From: Gemmatimonadaceae bacterium | Lineage (GTDB): Bacteria; Gemmatimonadota; Gemmatimonadetes; Gemmatimonadales; Gemmatimonadaceae | Assembly: GCA_035633115.1 (NCBI GenBank) | Contig: DASQFN010000047.1 | Location: forward strand, 372,001-436,000 | DNA length: 64,000 bases | Reading direction: 5' to 3' | Part shown: positions 7,429 to 16,651 of the stretch, piece after piece | Numbering within the stretch: the stretch's first letter is position 1 | How the letters are laid out: each line of letters opens with the position of its first letter | Notes under the pieces: generated by a model | What the model was told of the DNA's origin: nothing | Seen by the model: the letters and a program-made list of their open reading frames with translations, nothing else | Database searches by the model: none | Program-made: the position numbers and the translations under genes

Positions 7429-8854
7429 GCTTCTTGTGGCTTTGCAGGGCACGCTTGCAGCCCAGCCGCGCACCCCAGCCTTGATTGACAGTCTCCCGCT
7501 CACGCTGCCGCAGGCGGTCGAGCGGGCAATTCGCATCGGCGACGAGTCACGTGCCGCCGCGGCACAGGTCGATGTCGCGGACGCTCAGGTCACCGTCGCG
7601 AGAGCCTCCGGACTTCCGCAGCTCCGGCTGAATACCAGCCAGAGTCACGTGATGCAGAGCGCACGCGCGAGCGCCGTCGGGCAGATCTTCAACCAGCCCA
7701 ATACCTACACAGCGAACGCCATTCTCTCGCAGACGCTGTTTCAAGGGGGGAGGGTCATGGCCGGTTCACGTGCCGCGGCGGCAGTCAGAGGTGCGGCACG
7801 TCTGGATCAGACGGAAGTCGCAGCTCAGGTCTCGCTCGACGTGCAGCGTGCCTATCTGCAAGGGCTGTTCGCGGCGAACTATGCCGAAATCCAGGATACC
7901 GCTCTCGGCCTTGCCCAGCAGCGTCTCGCGCAAACAATGCAGTTCGAGCGCGCCGGCCGCGCTTCGAGGTACGATGTGCTCCGCGCGGGAGTAGAGCGCG
8001 CCAATCTTCAGCCGACAGTCATCCAGGCACACAGTGACGTCGAGCTGGCGATGGTGGATCTGCGGCGTCTCATCAACGTCCCCTTCGATCAGCCGCTCAA
8101 GCTTACAAGCCGGATCGACACGACTTCGGTGCTTCGCTGGATCGCGCAGCTCCGCGCTGATCAAGCCACGACGAATCGAGCCGCGCTGCGATCGGCCGAA
8201 CTCGTGTCGCAGGCGCGACGTGCTGCGGTGAGCGTCGCGCGCGCAGACTTGTTTCCGACAGTCAGTCTCATAGGCATTGTGGGCGCCCAGGCGTTTCCTC
8301 AGACGGGCTTTCCCACGACGCGCGGACGATTCGAAGAGATCCCCTGCGCCGACGGCTCGACCACGCGAGTATGCACACGTCAGAACGGCGGGTGGTTCGG
8401 TGACAAGTCTTTCGGCGTGAGCATCGGCATTCCGATCTTCGACGGCTTCAGAGCGAAGGGTGCAATCGATCTCGCGAATGCGCAGGCGAGACTCGCCGAC
8501 CTGCAGCTCGCGCAGACGCGCGAACGCATCGAGAGCGAGACTGCAACGGCTCGCGCCGAGCTCGATCGTGCCGAGGCGCTTTTTGCCGCCGGCGGACAAA
8601 ACGCGGCGGAAGCGGCCGAGGCGTATCGTCTGGCGAGCCTCCGTCAGTCCCGCGGCCTGGCGACGCAGCTCGAGGTTTCCGACGCCCAGCTCGCTTTGAC
8701 TTTGGCGCGCACGAACCAGGCGCGGGCGGTTTACGATCTTTATCTTGCGGCTGCAGGCTACGCCCGTGCCATTGGCAGGCCGCCGCAGCTGTTCGATCTT
8801 CCGGCTACAACAACTCGTACGTCACTTCCACCTTCGGTGAAGCGTGCTCCGTAA
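7412..8854 (+). CDS. TolC-family outer membrane efflux channel
   Basis: A 480-residue outer-membrane factor forming the exit duct of a tripartite efflux pump. A short signal peptide ends near residue 18 (LAAQ). Two copies of the outer-membrane efflux repeat follow, rich in Ala, Gln, Leu and Arg, with typical blocks such as LSQTLFQGGR near 109 and GVSIGIPIFDGFR near 335. There is no lipobox. It is the first gene of the operon and overlaps the adaptor gene by 11 bases. The start codon lies inside a terminator-like hairpin and has no obvious Shine-Dalgarno. Either ATG 7412 or 7415 could be used. Confidence 0.92.
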   Translation: MMPSFLLLVALQGTLAAQPRTPALIDSLPLTLPQAVERAIRIGDESRAAAAQVDVADAQVTVARASGLPQLRLNTSQSHVMQSARASAVGQIFNQPNTYTANAILSQTLFQGGRVMAGSRAAAAVRGAARLDQTEVAAQVSLDVQRAYLQGLFAANYAEIQDTALGLAQQRLAQTMQFERAGRASRYDVLRAGVERANLQPTVIQAHSDVELAMVDLRRLINVPFDQPLKLTSRIDTTSVLRWIAQLRADQATTNRAALRSAELVSQARRAAVSVARADLFPTVSLIGIVGAQAFPQTGFPTTRGRFEEIPCADGSTTRVCTRQNGGWFGDKSFGVSIGIPIFDGFRAKGAIDLANAQARLADLQLAQTRERIESETATARAELDRAEALFAAGGQNAAEAAEAYRLASLRQSRGLATQLEVSDAQLALTLARTNQARAVYDLYLAAAGYARAIGRPPQLFDLPATTTRTSLPPSVKRAP

Positions 8855-10034
8855 GAATCAGCGGCTGGTCTGCGCGGGATTTTCGGCGTGCATCGTCGTT
8901 ACGGCCTGCTCCGGCTCCGACCGGGGAGAAGCATCCGCGCGTCCGGCGGGCGGTTCTGCAGCAAACGGCGGTAGAGGGGGGCAGATGCTCACTCTCGCCG
9001 AGACCGACATCACCGTTGCGCGACGGGCGAACATGGTCGATGGCGTCGCGATAACGGGTACGCTGCGCCCCATCGAGACCGTGGACGTTCGGGCAAGAAT
9101 AGAAGGGGTGCTGCAGGGCGTGTTCGTGCGCGAAGGCGACTACGTTCGGGCGGGGCAGCTGCTCGCGCGCTTCGAATCCAGCGGGCAGGAGAGCACGCTT
9201 CAAAGCGCCGCCGCCGGGAGGGCTGCCGCCCAGGGCGATCTGGCCACTGCCGAGTGGCGGCTCGCACAGTCCGAGCAGCTCTTCAAGCAAGGCGCAATTG
9301 CCGAGGAAGAGTTGCGTAGCTCACGAGCTGCAGTTGGAGCGGCGAGAGCAAAGCTTGCCGCGGCAAATTCCCAGGTGAGGTCGAGCTCGCTGAACCGGCG
9401 CGACACGCGCGTTCTCGCGCCCACGTCGGGCACGGTCGAAAAGAGATTCGTCGAGACTGGGGAGCACCTCAATTCCGGGGGACAGCTCTTCACGGTTGTG
9501 CGCAACGATATTCTCGAGCTTGCGGCGGCAGTGCCGGAGAAGCAGGCGAACAGCGTGGCAAGAGGGCAGTCAGTCGAGTTCTCCGCAAACGGCCAGGCGT
9601 TCGAGGGACGCGTCGCGCGGCTGAGCCCCACAGTCGATCCCGCGTCGAGGTCGATAACCGTCTACGTCCAGGTTCCGAACCCGACAGGTGCTCTGAAGGG
9701 TGGCACATTTGCCACGGGAACGGTTCTTTCGCGGACGATAAGCAATGCACTCGTGATCCCGGTTTCGGCACTACGACAATCCCCGAGGGGTGGCCAGATT
9801 GTCTACAAGGTTGTGCAGGGCAGCGTCGATACCGCGACAGTTCGGGTCGGGGTCGTTGACGATCGCACTGGAATTGCTGAAGCTCTGTCAGGGGTCGCGG
9901 ACGGGGACAGCCTCGTCTCGGGTAACGTCGGCAGCCTTGGGAAGGGAATGAAAGTTCAGGTCGTTGGCGCCGGCCGTGGGCAGTCATCCCGGGCATCGTC
10001 GCCCGGAGCGGGCACGCCACCGCGCAGTCCGTAG
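8844..10034 (+). CDS. RND efflux periplasmic adaptor (membrane fusion) lipoprotein
   Basis: A 396-residue adaptor joining the RND pump to the outer-membrane channel. The N-terminus is a lipoprotein signal with lipobox VTAC (Cys22). The beta-barrel, biotinyl-lipoyl-like and alpha-hairpin domains follow in the usual order, with IEGVLQGVFVREGDYVRAGQ near residues 87-106 and VLAPTSGTVEKR near 190. The GTG start at 8844 overlaps the channel gene by 11 bases, showing translational coupling. It resembles the AcrA/MexA group. Substrate range cannot be told from sequence. Confidence 0.93.
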   Translation: MLRKNQRLVCAGFSACIVVTACSGSDRGEASARPAGGSAANGGRGGQMLTLAETDITVARRANMVDGVAITGTLRPIETVDVRARIEGVLQGVFVREGDYVRAGQLLARFESSGQESTLQSAAAGRAAAQGDLATAEWRLAQSEQLFKQGAIAEEELRSSRAAVGAARAKLAAANSQVRSSSLNRRDTRVLAPTSGTVEKRFVETGEHLNSGGQLFTVVRNDILELAAAVPEKQANSVARGQSVEFSANGQAFEGRVARLSPTVDPASRSITVYVQVPNPTGALKGGTFATGTVLSRTISNALVIPVSALRQSPRGGQIVYKVVQGSVDTATVRVGVVDDRTGIAEALSGVADGDSLVSGNVGSLGKGMKVQVVGAGRGQSSRASSPGAGTPPRSP

Positions 10035-10046
10035 CGAGGAGAAGCG

Positions 10047-13000
10047 ATGTTTCTCTCGAACGTCTCGATCAAGCGGCCGGTATTCGCAACCATGATGATG
10101 GCTGCTCTCGTCGTCCTTGGCATCGTCTCCTATGGCAAGCTGGCGATCGACGAATACCCGGACATCACTTACCCGATCGTCATCGCGCAGACGAGTTACC
10201 CCGGCGCATCCCCCGAGGTGATGGAGAGGGACATCTCGCGCCCCATCGAGGAAGCGCTGAACACAGTGCAGGGGTTGAAGGAGATCAATTCGACTTCGCT
10301 CAACGGCATTTCGATCGTTCGGCTAACACTGAATCTCGACGTTGACGTTCTTGCCGCTCAACAGGATGTGCAGGCGAAAGTCGCCCGCATCCGCCGCACG
10401 CTGCCTCCGGAGATCGAAGAGCCAATAATCAATCACTTCGATCCAAACAGCCGACCGATCATATCGGTGGCGATCCAGAGTGGCGACCGCCCGATTCGCG
10501 AGCTGACGAGCCTCGCCGAAGAGGTGATATCGCCACGACTTCAGGCAATACCCGGCGTTGGCGGCATAAACGTTTCTGGTGGCGAGACGCGGCAGATCAG
10601 GATCGAGCTCGATCCGGCGGCGATGAAGTCATATGGTATCGGGCCGCCACAGGTGATCGCGGCGCTCAGCCGTGAGAATCAGGAGGTACCGGCCGGCCGC
10701 ATTCAGCAGGGAGACACGGAGCGGCTCATCCGGGTGACCGGACGAGTGGTGAACCCCGCCGCGTTCGCGAGTATCGCCGTAGCGATCCGTGGCGGTGTTC
10801 CGATTCGCCTTGGAGACGTTGCGAAAGTCGTGGATGGATCCGCGGACAAGCGGACTGCGGCGCTCCTCGACAACACTCCCGCGCTGGCCATCGACGTTCT
10901 GAAGATCTCGGGGTCGAACACCGTCGCCGTTGCCGATTCCGTGCGCGCCGCGGCGGCGGACCTGCGGCGACAGCTTCCCGCAGACGTTCAGCTGCGCGTG
11001 ATTCGCGACGATTCGAGGCGCATTCGCGAGTCTCTCGAGGACGTCGAGCTCAACATCATCCTCGGCGCGGTTCTGACGATCGCCATCATCTACCTGTTCC
11101 TGAACTCGTGGCGCTCGACGATCATCACCGGCCTGACACTGCCGGTGAGCATCATCTCGGCTTTCTTCATCATGTGGGTGTTCGACTTCACGGTGAACAC
11201 CATGACGCTGCTGGCGCTCTCGCTCGCGATCGGACTGTTGATCGACGACGCCATTGTCGTTCGCGAGAACATCGTCAGGCACGTCCACATGGGTAAGGGT
11301 CACGTTCGTGCCGCGCAGGAAGGAACCGACGAGATCGGCCTCGCCGTCGTGTCCACCTCGCTCGCGGTAGTCGCCGTGTTCGTTCCCGTTGCGTTCATGG
11401 GCGGAATGATCGGCAAGATCTTTTTCCAGTTTGGCGTCACCGTCACGTTCGCTGTTCTGGTATCGCTGTTCGTGTCGTTCACTCTCGACCCGATGCTGTC
11501 CAGCGTCTGGCCGGACCCCGCAGGTGAGAGCGCGCATTCCGGCAAGGCGGTAAGGACAAGAAATCCAATCCGCCGGGTAGGACTCGCGTTCGACGCCTGG
11601 TTCGAGAGAACGGCGAACAAGTACCCTCCGCTGCTCTCGTGGGCCCTGGGCCACCGCGCGTTAGTGATGGCGGGTGCTGTAGGATCGATCGTCGCTGCAG
11701 GGTTGATCTACCCGTACCTCGGATTCACCTGGCTGCCGGACGTGGACGGCGGCGAATTCAACGTTCGAGTGTCAACGCCACCGGGCTCGAGTCTTTCGTA
11801 CACGGTGTCAAAGGCGCAGGAAGTGAGCTCGTTCCTCAGATCTCAGCCCGAAACCGAATTCACCTACACGACCATCGGTGGAGGGTTCAGGGGAACGCCC
11901 AACAACGGGAGCATTTACGTACGCCTCCGCCCGAAGGGCGAGCGCGAGCGATCGCAGGAAGAGATACAGGGTGCTCTGCGCGGAAAACTTTCTCAGATGG
12001 CGGGTGTGCGCCCTGTCATCACCGGGACGCCATCCATCTTCGGCGGATTCCGTCAGCCGATAATCGTCAACGTGCAGGGGCCCGAGGAGACCCGGCTCAA
12101 GGTTGCGGCGGAGCAGGTGTTGAATCTGATCAGGGAGACCCCCGGCGCAGCGGAGCCCAATTCCAGTGACGAGGGACAGATTCCACAGCTCGACGTAAAC
12201 GTCGATCGCCAGCAGGCGTGGGCCGCGGGGCTCGGCATCAACTCAATTGCCGGAACTCTGCAGCCGCTTTTTGCGGGACAGCGTGCTACGCGCTGGGAGG
12301 ATCCGCAGGGCTTTTCTCACGACGTCGTTGTCGTGTATCCCGATTCACTGCGCAAGACGGCATCCGATGTTGCGAACATTGCGATTCCCGCGGGCACCGT
12401 CGATCCGAGCACCGGTCAGCCGCCGATGATTCCGCTCTCACAGGTGGCGGACGTGCAGACTAGCCTGGCGCCGCAACAGATCGACCGCCGCAATCTCGAG
12501 CGACAAGTCTCCATCTCCGCCGGCGTCATGCCCGGCTTCGCGATGGGAGCAGTCGCCGACGCGGTTCGCGCCGGCATCGACTCACTTGGACTGCCTGTGG
12601 GATACCATGCCCAGTTCACCGGCGACGTGCAGAATCTGACGGAGACGAAAGGTTTTGTCCTCGCGGCTCTGGGGCTCGCCGTCATCTTCATATATCTGAT
12701 CCTGGCTTCGCTCTTCGGCTCGTTCTTCCAGCCGCTCGCGATCATGCTTGCTCTGCCATTGAGCTTCATCGGCGTAGCGCTGGCACTGCTGTTGACGAAT
12801 GGAAGCATCAACGTGATGACGATGATCGGAATCATCATGCTGATGGGTCTCGTGACGAAGAATGGAATCCTGCTGATTGATTTTGCGAATCAGCAGCGTG
12901 AGAAGGGACATTCGCGCGATGAGGCACTTCTGATCGCCGGGAGAATCAGGCTTCGTCCGATCATCATGACGACAACCGCGATGATTTTCGGGATGATCCC

Positions 13001-13292
13001 ACTCGCTCTCGCGCTGGGCGCGGGCGCGGAGCAGCGTGCTCCGATGGCGCGCGCCGTCATCGGCGGATTGATCACATCGACTCTTTTGACTCTGCTCGTT
13101 GTTCCGGTGATGTCGACGCTTCTCGACGACGGCGTGACGCTCCTGAGAACCCGGCTGCCCGACGCGGTGCGGCGGCTTCGCACCAGGAGAATCGCTCCAA
13201 CGCGCGCGCCGGTGCCTCGACCACGACCTGCAGGTGAGCCTGGAATAGCCGCGCTCGAGCGCGCGGAAAAGATCGCACTCGACGTTCGGTAG
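10047..13292 (+). CDS. RND-family (AcrB-like, HAE-1) efflux pump inner-membrane subunit
   Basis: A 1081-residue proton-driven multidrug transporter. It shows the internal duplication of RND pumps, twelve predicted membrane helices and two large periplasmic loops. Proton-relay residues are in place: Asp400-Asp401 in LLIDDAIVVREN (helix 4) and Lys938 in LVTKNGILL (helix 10). The N-terminal FLSNVSIKRPVFATM is typical. It follows the adaptor by 12 bases with a GAGGAGAAG ribosome site. The C-terminal tail is Arg- and Pro-rich, and its stop codon directly abuts a kinase remnant, so a deletion may have placed this junction. Confidence 0.95.
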   Translation: MFLSNVSIKRPVFATMMMAALVVLGIVSYGKLAIDEYPDITYPIVIAQTSYPGASPEVMERDISRPIEEALNTVQGLKEINSTSLNGISIVRLTLNLDVDVLAAQQDVQAKVARIRRTLPPEIEEPIINHFDPNSRPIISVAIQSGDRPIRELTSLAEEVISPRLQAIPGVGGINVSGGETRQIRIELDPAAMKSYGIGPPQVIAALSRENQEVPAGRIQQGDTERLIRVTGRVVNPAAFASIAVAIRGGVPIRLGDVAKVVDGSADKRTAALLDNTPALAIDVLKISGSNTVAVADSVRAAAADLRRQLPADVQLRVIRDDSRRIRESLEDVELNIILGAVLTIAIIYLFLNSWRSTIITGLTLPVSIISAFFIMWVFDFTVNTMTLLALSLAIGLLIDDAIVVRENIVRHVHMGKGHVRAAQEGTDEIGLAVVSTSLAVVAVFVPVAFMGGMIGKIFFQFGVTVTFAVLVSLFVSFTLDPMLSSVWPDPAGESAHSGKAVRTRNPIRRVGLAFDAWFERTANKYPPLLSWALGHRALVMAGAVGSIVAAGLIYPYLGFTWLPDVDGGEFNVRVSTPPGSSLSYTVSKAQEVSSFLRSQPETEFTYTTIGGGFRGTPNNGSIYVRLRPKGERERSQEEIQGALRGKLSQMAGVRPVITGTPSIFGGFRQPIIVNVQGPEETRLKVAAEQVLNLIRETPGAAEPNSSDEGQIPQLDVNVDRQQAWAAGLGINSIAGTLQPLFAGQRATRWEDPQGFSHDVVVVYPDSLRKTASDVANIAIPAGTVDPSTGQPPMIPLSQVADVQTSLAPQQIDRRNLERQVSISAGVMPGFAMGAVADAVRAGIDSLGLPVGYHAQFTGDVQNLTETKGFVLAALGLAVIFIYLILASLFGSFFQPLAIMLALPLSFIGVALALLLTNGSINVMTMIGIIMLMGLVTKNGILLIDFANQQREKGHSRDEALLIAGRIRLRPIIMTTTAMIFGMIPLALALGAGAEQRAPMARAVIGGLITSTLLTLLVVPVMSTLLDDGVTLLRTRLPDAVRRLRTRRIAPTRAPVPRPRPAGEPGIAALERAEKIALDVR

Positions 13293-13831
13293 GGTCCGGT
13301 GAGGCTAATGGCCTGCTGTACTACGTCATGCCTTTCGTCGACGGAGAGTCACTGCGCGACAGAATGAACCGCGACAAGATTCTTCCGATCGAGGACGCGC
13401 TGCGCATCGCGAGCGAAGTGGCCACCGCACTCGACTTCGCCCACCGGAAGAACATTATCCACCGCGATATCAAGCCGGAGAACATTCTTTTACAGGAAGG
13501 TCACGCACTGATTGCGGATTTCGGAATCGCGAGGGCGGTGAACAGTATGAACACCGCAGCGTTGACCCAGACCGGCATGTCGCTGGGCACTCCGACCTAC
13601 ATGGGCCCGGAGCAGGCGTTCGCGGAAAAGGATATCGACGGCCGAACAGACGAGTACGGCCTGGCGTGCGTTCTCTACGAGATGGCGACGGGGGCCCCTC
13701 CCTTCACCGGACCGAACGCGCAGGCGCGCGAGGTTCCTAAAGCAGAGCCATCGACACGGAAATACATCATCGCCGCCGCGGCAGCCGCGGTCCTGCTGAT
13801 CGTCAGCCTCGTAGCGTGGCAACTCTTTTGA
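13293..13831 (+). pseudogene. Remnant of a membrane Ser/Thr protein kinase (N-lobe and part of C-lobe lost)
   Basis: Kinase-like sequence begins right after the RND stop codon (SGEANGLLYYVMPFVDG, the hinge region), so the whole N-lobe with the Gly-loop and the ATP-binding Lys is absent. The catalytic loop IIHRDIKPENIL, the DFG motif (IADFGIAR) and a GPE version of the APE motif remain. After PPFTGPNAQA the expected rest of the C-lobe is missing, and the frame goes straight to a linker and a membrane helix (IIAAAAAAVLLIVSLVAWQ) at the end. An ATG at 13328 could still give a 167-residue protein, but it cannot be an active kinase. Two deletions, one at each side of the activation region, explain it best. 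Confidence 0.75.
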
Positions 13832-13841
13832 TCGCTAAGCT

Positions 13842-13865
13842 GATCCGCGACGCGTGACGCGGATC
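13842..13865 (+). other. Hairpin after kinase remnant, no T-run
   Basis: A perfect 8-bp inverted repeat (GATCCGCG / CGCGGATC) with an 8-base loop. It lacks a T tract, so termination is uncertain. It lies between the kinase remnant and icd. Confidence 0.45.
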
Positions 13866-13926
13866 GCTTGCTGGGGTCATTCGGCGCGCCTAGTTTGATA
13901 GGCCTGCGCCCCCTCCAATTTCCCTG

Positions 13927-15174
13927 ATGGCCGACTATAAACTCTCGACAGTTCCCCGCAACGGCGAGCCGATTTCGTACGCCGACGGAAAGCTCTCCGT
14001 GCCTGCTAACCCGATCATTCCCTTCGTTGAAGGCGATGGCACTGGGCCGGACATCTGGCGAGCGTCCGTTCGGGTGTTCGACGCAGCGGTTGAAAAGGCG
14101 TTCGGCGGCGAGAGAAAAATCGCGTGGATGGAAGTATACGCCGGCGAAAAATCGTTCAAGCAATTCAATCACTGGCTGCCAAACGAGACCGTCGATGCGC
14201 TTCAGGAGTTCCGCGTATCGATAAAGGGTCCGCTGACGACACCTGTCGGAACGGGGATTCGCTCGCTCAACGTGACGCTCCGCCGAGTGCTCGATCTGTA
14301 TGCGTGCATTCGGCCCGTCAGATATTTCGAGGGCGTGGGAGCCCCCATGAAGGAGCCGGAAAAAGTCGACATCGTGATCTTCCGCGAGAACACTGAGGAT
14401 GTGTACGCCGGAATTGAATGGCGCGCGGACTCTCCCGAGGCCGCGAAGCTGCGAGCCTACCTGAAAACAGAGTTCGGAAGCGAGATTCGCGACAAGTCCG
14501 CCATCGGGATCAAGCCGATGTCGGAGTTCGGCACCAAGCGGCTGGTCGAGATGGCCATCAGCCACGCGATCGCAAAGAACCGCGAGTCGGTGACACTCGT
14601 GCACAAAGGCAACATCATGAAGTTCACGGAGGGCGCATTCCGCGACTGGGGTTACGAGGTTGCGGAGGAAAAATTCCGCGACGCGACCTGCACCGAGGCG
14701 GATGTGGAGAAAAAGGGCCGCGACACTCGCGCCGACGCCGTCATCATGAAGGATCGCATCGCGGACTCGATGTTCCAGCAGCTTCTGCTGCGCCCGTCGG
14801 AGTATGCCGTGATCGCAACTCCGAACCTGAACGGAGACTACCTGTCTGACGCCGCCGCTGCGCAGGTGGGTGGCCTCGGCATCGCGCCCGGTGGAAACGT
14901 GGGCGACGGCATGGCCGTGTTCGAAGCAACGCACGGAACTGCTCCAAAATACGCGAACCTCGACAAGATCAATCCGGGCAGTGTGATTCTGTCGGGAGCG
15001 ATGATGCTCGAGTATCTGGGCTGGAACGAGGCTGCGAATCTCGTAATTCGGGGAGTCGAGAACGCGATCAAGGCCAAGAGGGTGACGTACGACCTTGCGC
15101 GCCAGATGCCCGGAGCCACCGAAGTCTCCACATCCGCATTCGGTGACGCAGTGATCGCAGGCATGCGGCAATAG
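13927..15174 (+). CDS. icd: NADP-dependent isocitrate dehydrogenase
   Basis: Oxidatively decarboxylates isocitrate to 2-oxoglutarate in the TCA cycle. The 415-residue product matches the E. coli-type homodimeric enzyme. It has the substrate loop [17 protein letters not shown] (residues 99-115), including the Ser that AceK phosphorylates in enterobacteria. NADP-specific residues are present in [16 protein letters not shown] near 338-353 (Lys-Tyr after the Pro). Other TCA genes in the window are mdh and sucCD. The stop codon overlaps the pepA GTG by one base. Confidence 0.97.
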   Translation: MADYKLSTVPRNGEPISYADGKLSVPANPIIPFVEGDGTGPDIWRASVRVFDAAVEKAFGGERKIAWMEVYAGEKSFKQFNHWLPNETVDALQEFRVSIKGPLTTPVGTGIRSLNVTLRRVLDLYACIRPVRYFEGVGAPMKEPEKVDIVIFRENTEDVYAGIEWRADSPEAAKLRAYLKTEFGSEIRDKSAIGIKPMSEFGTKRLVEMAISHAIAKNRESVTLVHKGNIMKFTEGAFRDWGYEVAEEKFRDATCTEADVEKKGRDTRADAVIMKDRIADSMFQQLLLRPSEYAVIATPNLNGDYLSDAAAAQVGGLGIAPGGNVGDGMAVFEATHGTAPKYANLDKINPGSVILSGAMMLEYLGWNEAANLVIRGVENAIKAKRVTYDLARQMPGATEVSTSAFGDAVIAGMRQ

Positions 15175-16649
15175 TGGCACCCGAGATTCAGCTCAGCGCC
15201 GCCGCAGTCGCGGACTTTTCGACCGCTCTCCTCGCTGTTGCGATGGACGAGAACCCCGGCGCCGCGACGCTCGAGGATCTCGACCGCGCGCTGGGAGGCG
15301 AGCTGCAGCGCTCAATCGCTGCGCGCGAGTTCCGTGGGGCACGGGATGAATTGCTGCAGTTCACCGGCACAGCAAACGGGGCGCGCCGTATCATGCTCGT
15401 CGGGATGGGAAAACCAGGCGACAGAGCTGGTGGTCTGCGGCGCGCGGCGGCAGTGGCTGCGCGACAAGCCCGTAAGCTCGGGTCAGGAGACCTTGGATTT
15501 CACGCCGGCGTTCTAGGCGAGCGCGAAGTCGAGGCCGTAACAACCGGCTTGCTCGCCGGAGCGTGGGAGTACAAGGATCTGAAGAGCCCACCTCCGGAGG
15601 AGGAGCGGCGTGCACCGCTCGCGCGCGTAACGATACTCGCGGACGACAATCCCGAGAACCGCGCTGCGATGGACGCAGGACAGGCAATTGGCGCCGGGCA
15701 TTCTCTGGCGCGCACGCTCGCCATGATGCCCGGCAACCTTTGCACTCCTCAATTCCTCGCTGACACCGCGAAACAGATCGCCGACCGTCACGGCCTCAAG
15801 CTAACTGTGCTCGGACGCGCTGAAATGACGGCCGAGGGGATGGGCTCTTTCCTCAGCGTCGCGCAGGGAACACCGCAGGACCCGAAGCTGATCGCCCTCG
15901 AATATGCAGGTGGCAAGCCGGGTGAGAAGCCGGTCACGCTCGTCGGGAAGGGGCTGTGCTTCGACAGCGGCGGAATTTCGATCAAGCCCGCGCAGTCGAT
16001 GGAAGACATGAAGTTCGATATGTGCGGCGCGGCCGGAGTGCTTGGAGCGTTTGACGCGATATGCCGAATGAAGATTCCGGTGAACGTCGTGGGTCTGATC
16101 GGTGCGACCACCAACATGCCATCCGGAACGGCAGTCAATCCGGGTGACGTCGTGAAGAGTCATCTCGGCAAATACATCGAGGTCATCAACACTGACGCCG
16201 AGGGCCGACTTGTTCTCGCTGACGTTCTCTCGTATGCGCGCCGCTTCGATCCGGCGGTCGTTATCGACGCCGCGACTCTGACCGGAGCGTGCGTCATTGC
16301 GCTCGGTCATACGGCGACCGGAGTTTTCGGGCTCGACGACGCTCTCATCGGCGAGGTGATTGCGGCCGGCAAACGCGCCGGTGAGCCGGGCTGGTCCATG
16401 CCGCTTTGGGACGAATACCGCGATCTCATCAAGTCGGACGTCGCGGACATCAAGAACTCGGGCGGCCGGCCTGCCGGGGCGATCACAGCGGCAATGTTTC
16501 TCAAGGAATTCACGGAGAGCTATCCCTGGGTTCACCTCGACATCGCCGGCACCGCATACTCGGACGCGGACCTTGGCGCGATCCCCAAAGGCCCGACAGG
16601 AATTCCAACGGGCACCTTCATCGAGTTCGTGCGGGGAAGGGTGACCTGA
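15174..16649 (+). CDS. pepA: Cytosolic leucyl aminopeptidase (M17)
   Basis: A two-metal aminopeptidase that removes N-terminal residues from peptides. The 491-residue product has the variable N-terminal domain and the conserved M17 catalytic domain with LVGKGLCFDSGGISIKP and the family signature NTDAEGRLVLAD near residues 340-351. Metal ligands Lys, Asp and Glu are visible in those motifs. The GTG start overlaps the icd stop (TAGTG), implying translational coupling. There is no signal peptide, so it is cytoplasmic. Some PepA proteins also bind DNA; nothing here tests that. Confidence 0.95.
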   Translation: MAPEIQLSAAAVADFSTALLAVAMDENPGAATLEDLDRALGGELQRSIAAREFRGARDELLQFTGTANGARRIMLVGMGKPGDRAGGLRRAAAVAARQARKLGSGDLGFHAGVLGEREVEAVTTGLLAGAWEYKDLKSPPPEEERRAPLARVTILADDNPENRAAMDAGQAIGAGHSLARTLAMMPGNLCTPQFLADTAKQIADRHGLKLTVLGRAEMTAEGMGSFLSVAQGTPQDPKLIALEYAGGKPGEKPVTLVGKGLCFDSGGISIKPAQSMEDMKFDMCGAAGVLGAFDAICRMKIPVNVVGLIGATTNMPSGTAVNPGDVVKSHLGKYIEVINTDAEGRLVLADVLSYARRFDPAVVIDAATLTGACVIALGHTATGVFGLDDALIGEVIAAGKRAGEPGWSMPLWDEYRDLIKSDVADIKNSGGRPAGAITAAMFLKEFTESYPWVHLDIAGTAYSDADLGAIPKGPTGIPTGTFIEFVRGRVT

Positions 16650-16651
16650 GC

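Noticed and set aside
13842-13865. Rho-independent terminator before icd
   Set aside because: The stem is good but there is no following T-run, so it is listed only as a hairpin.
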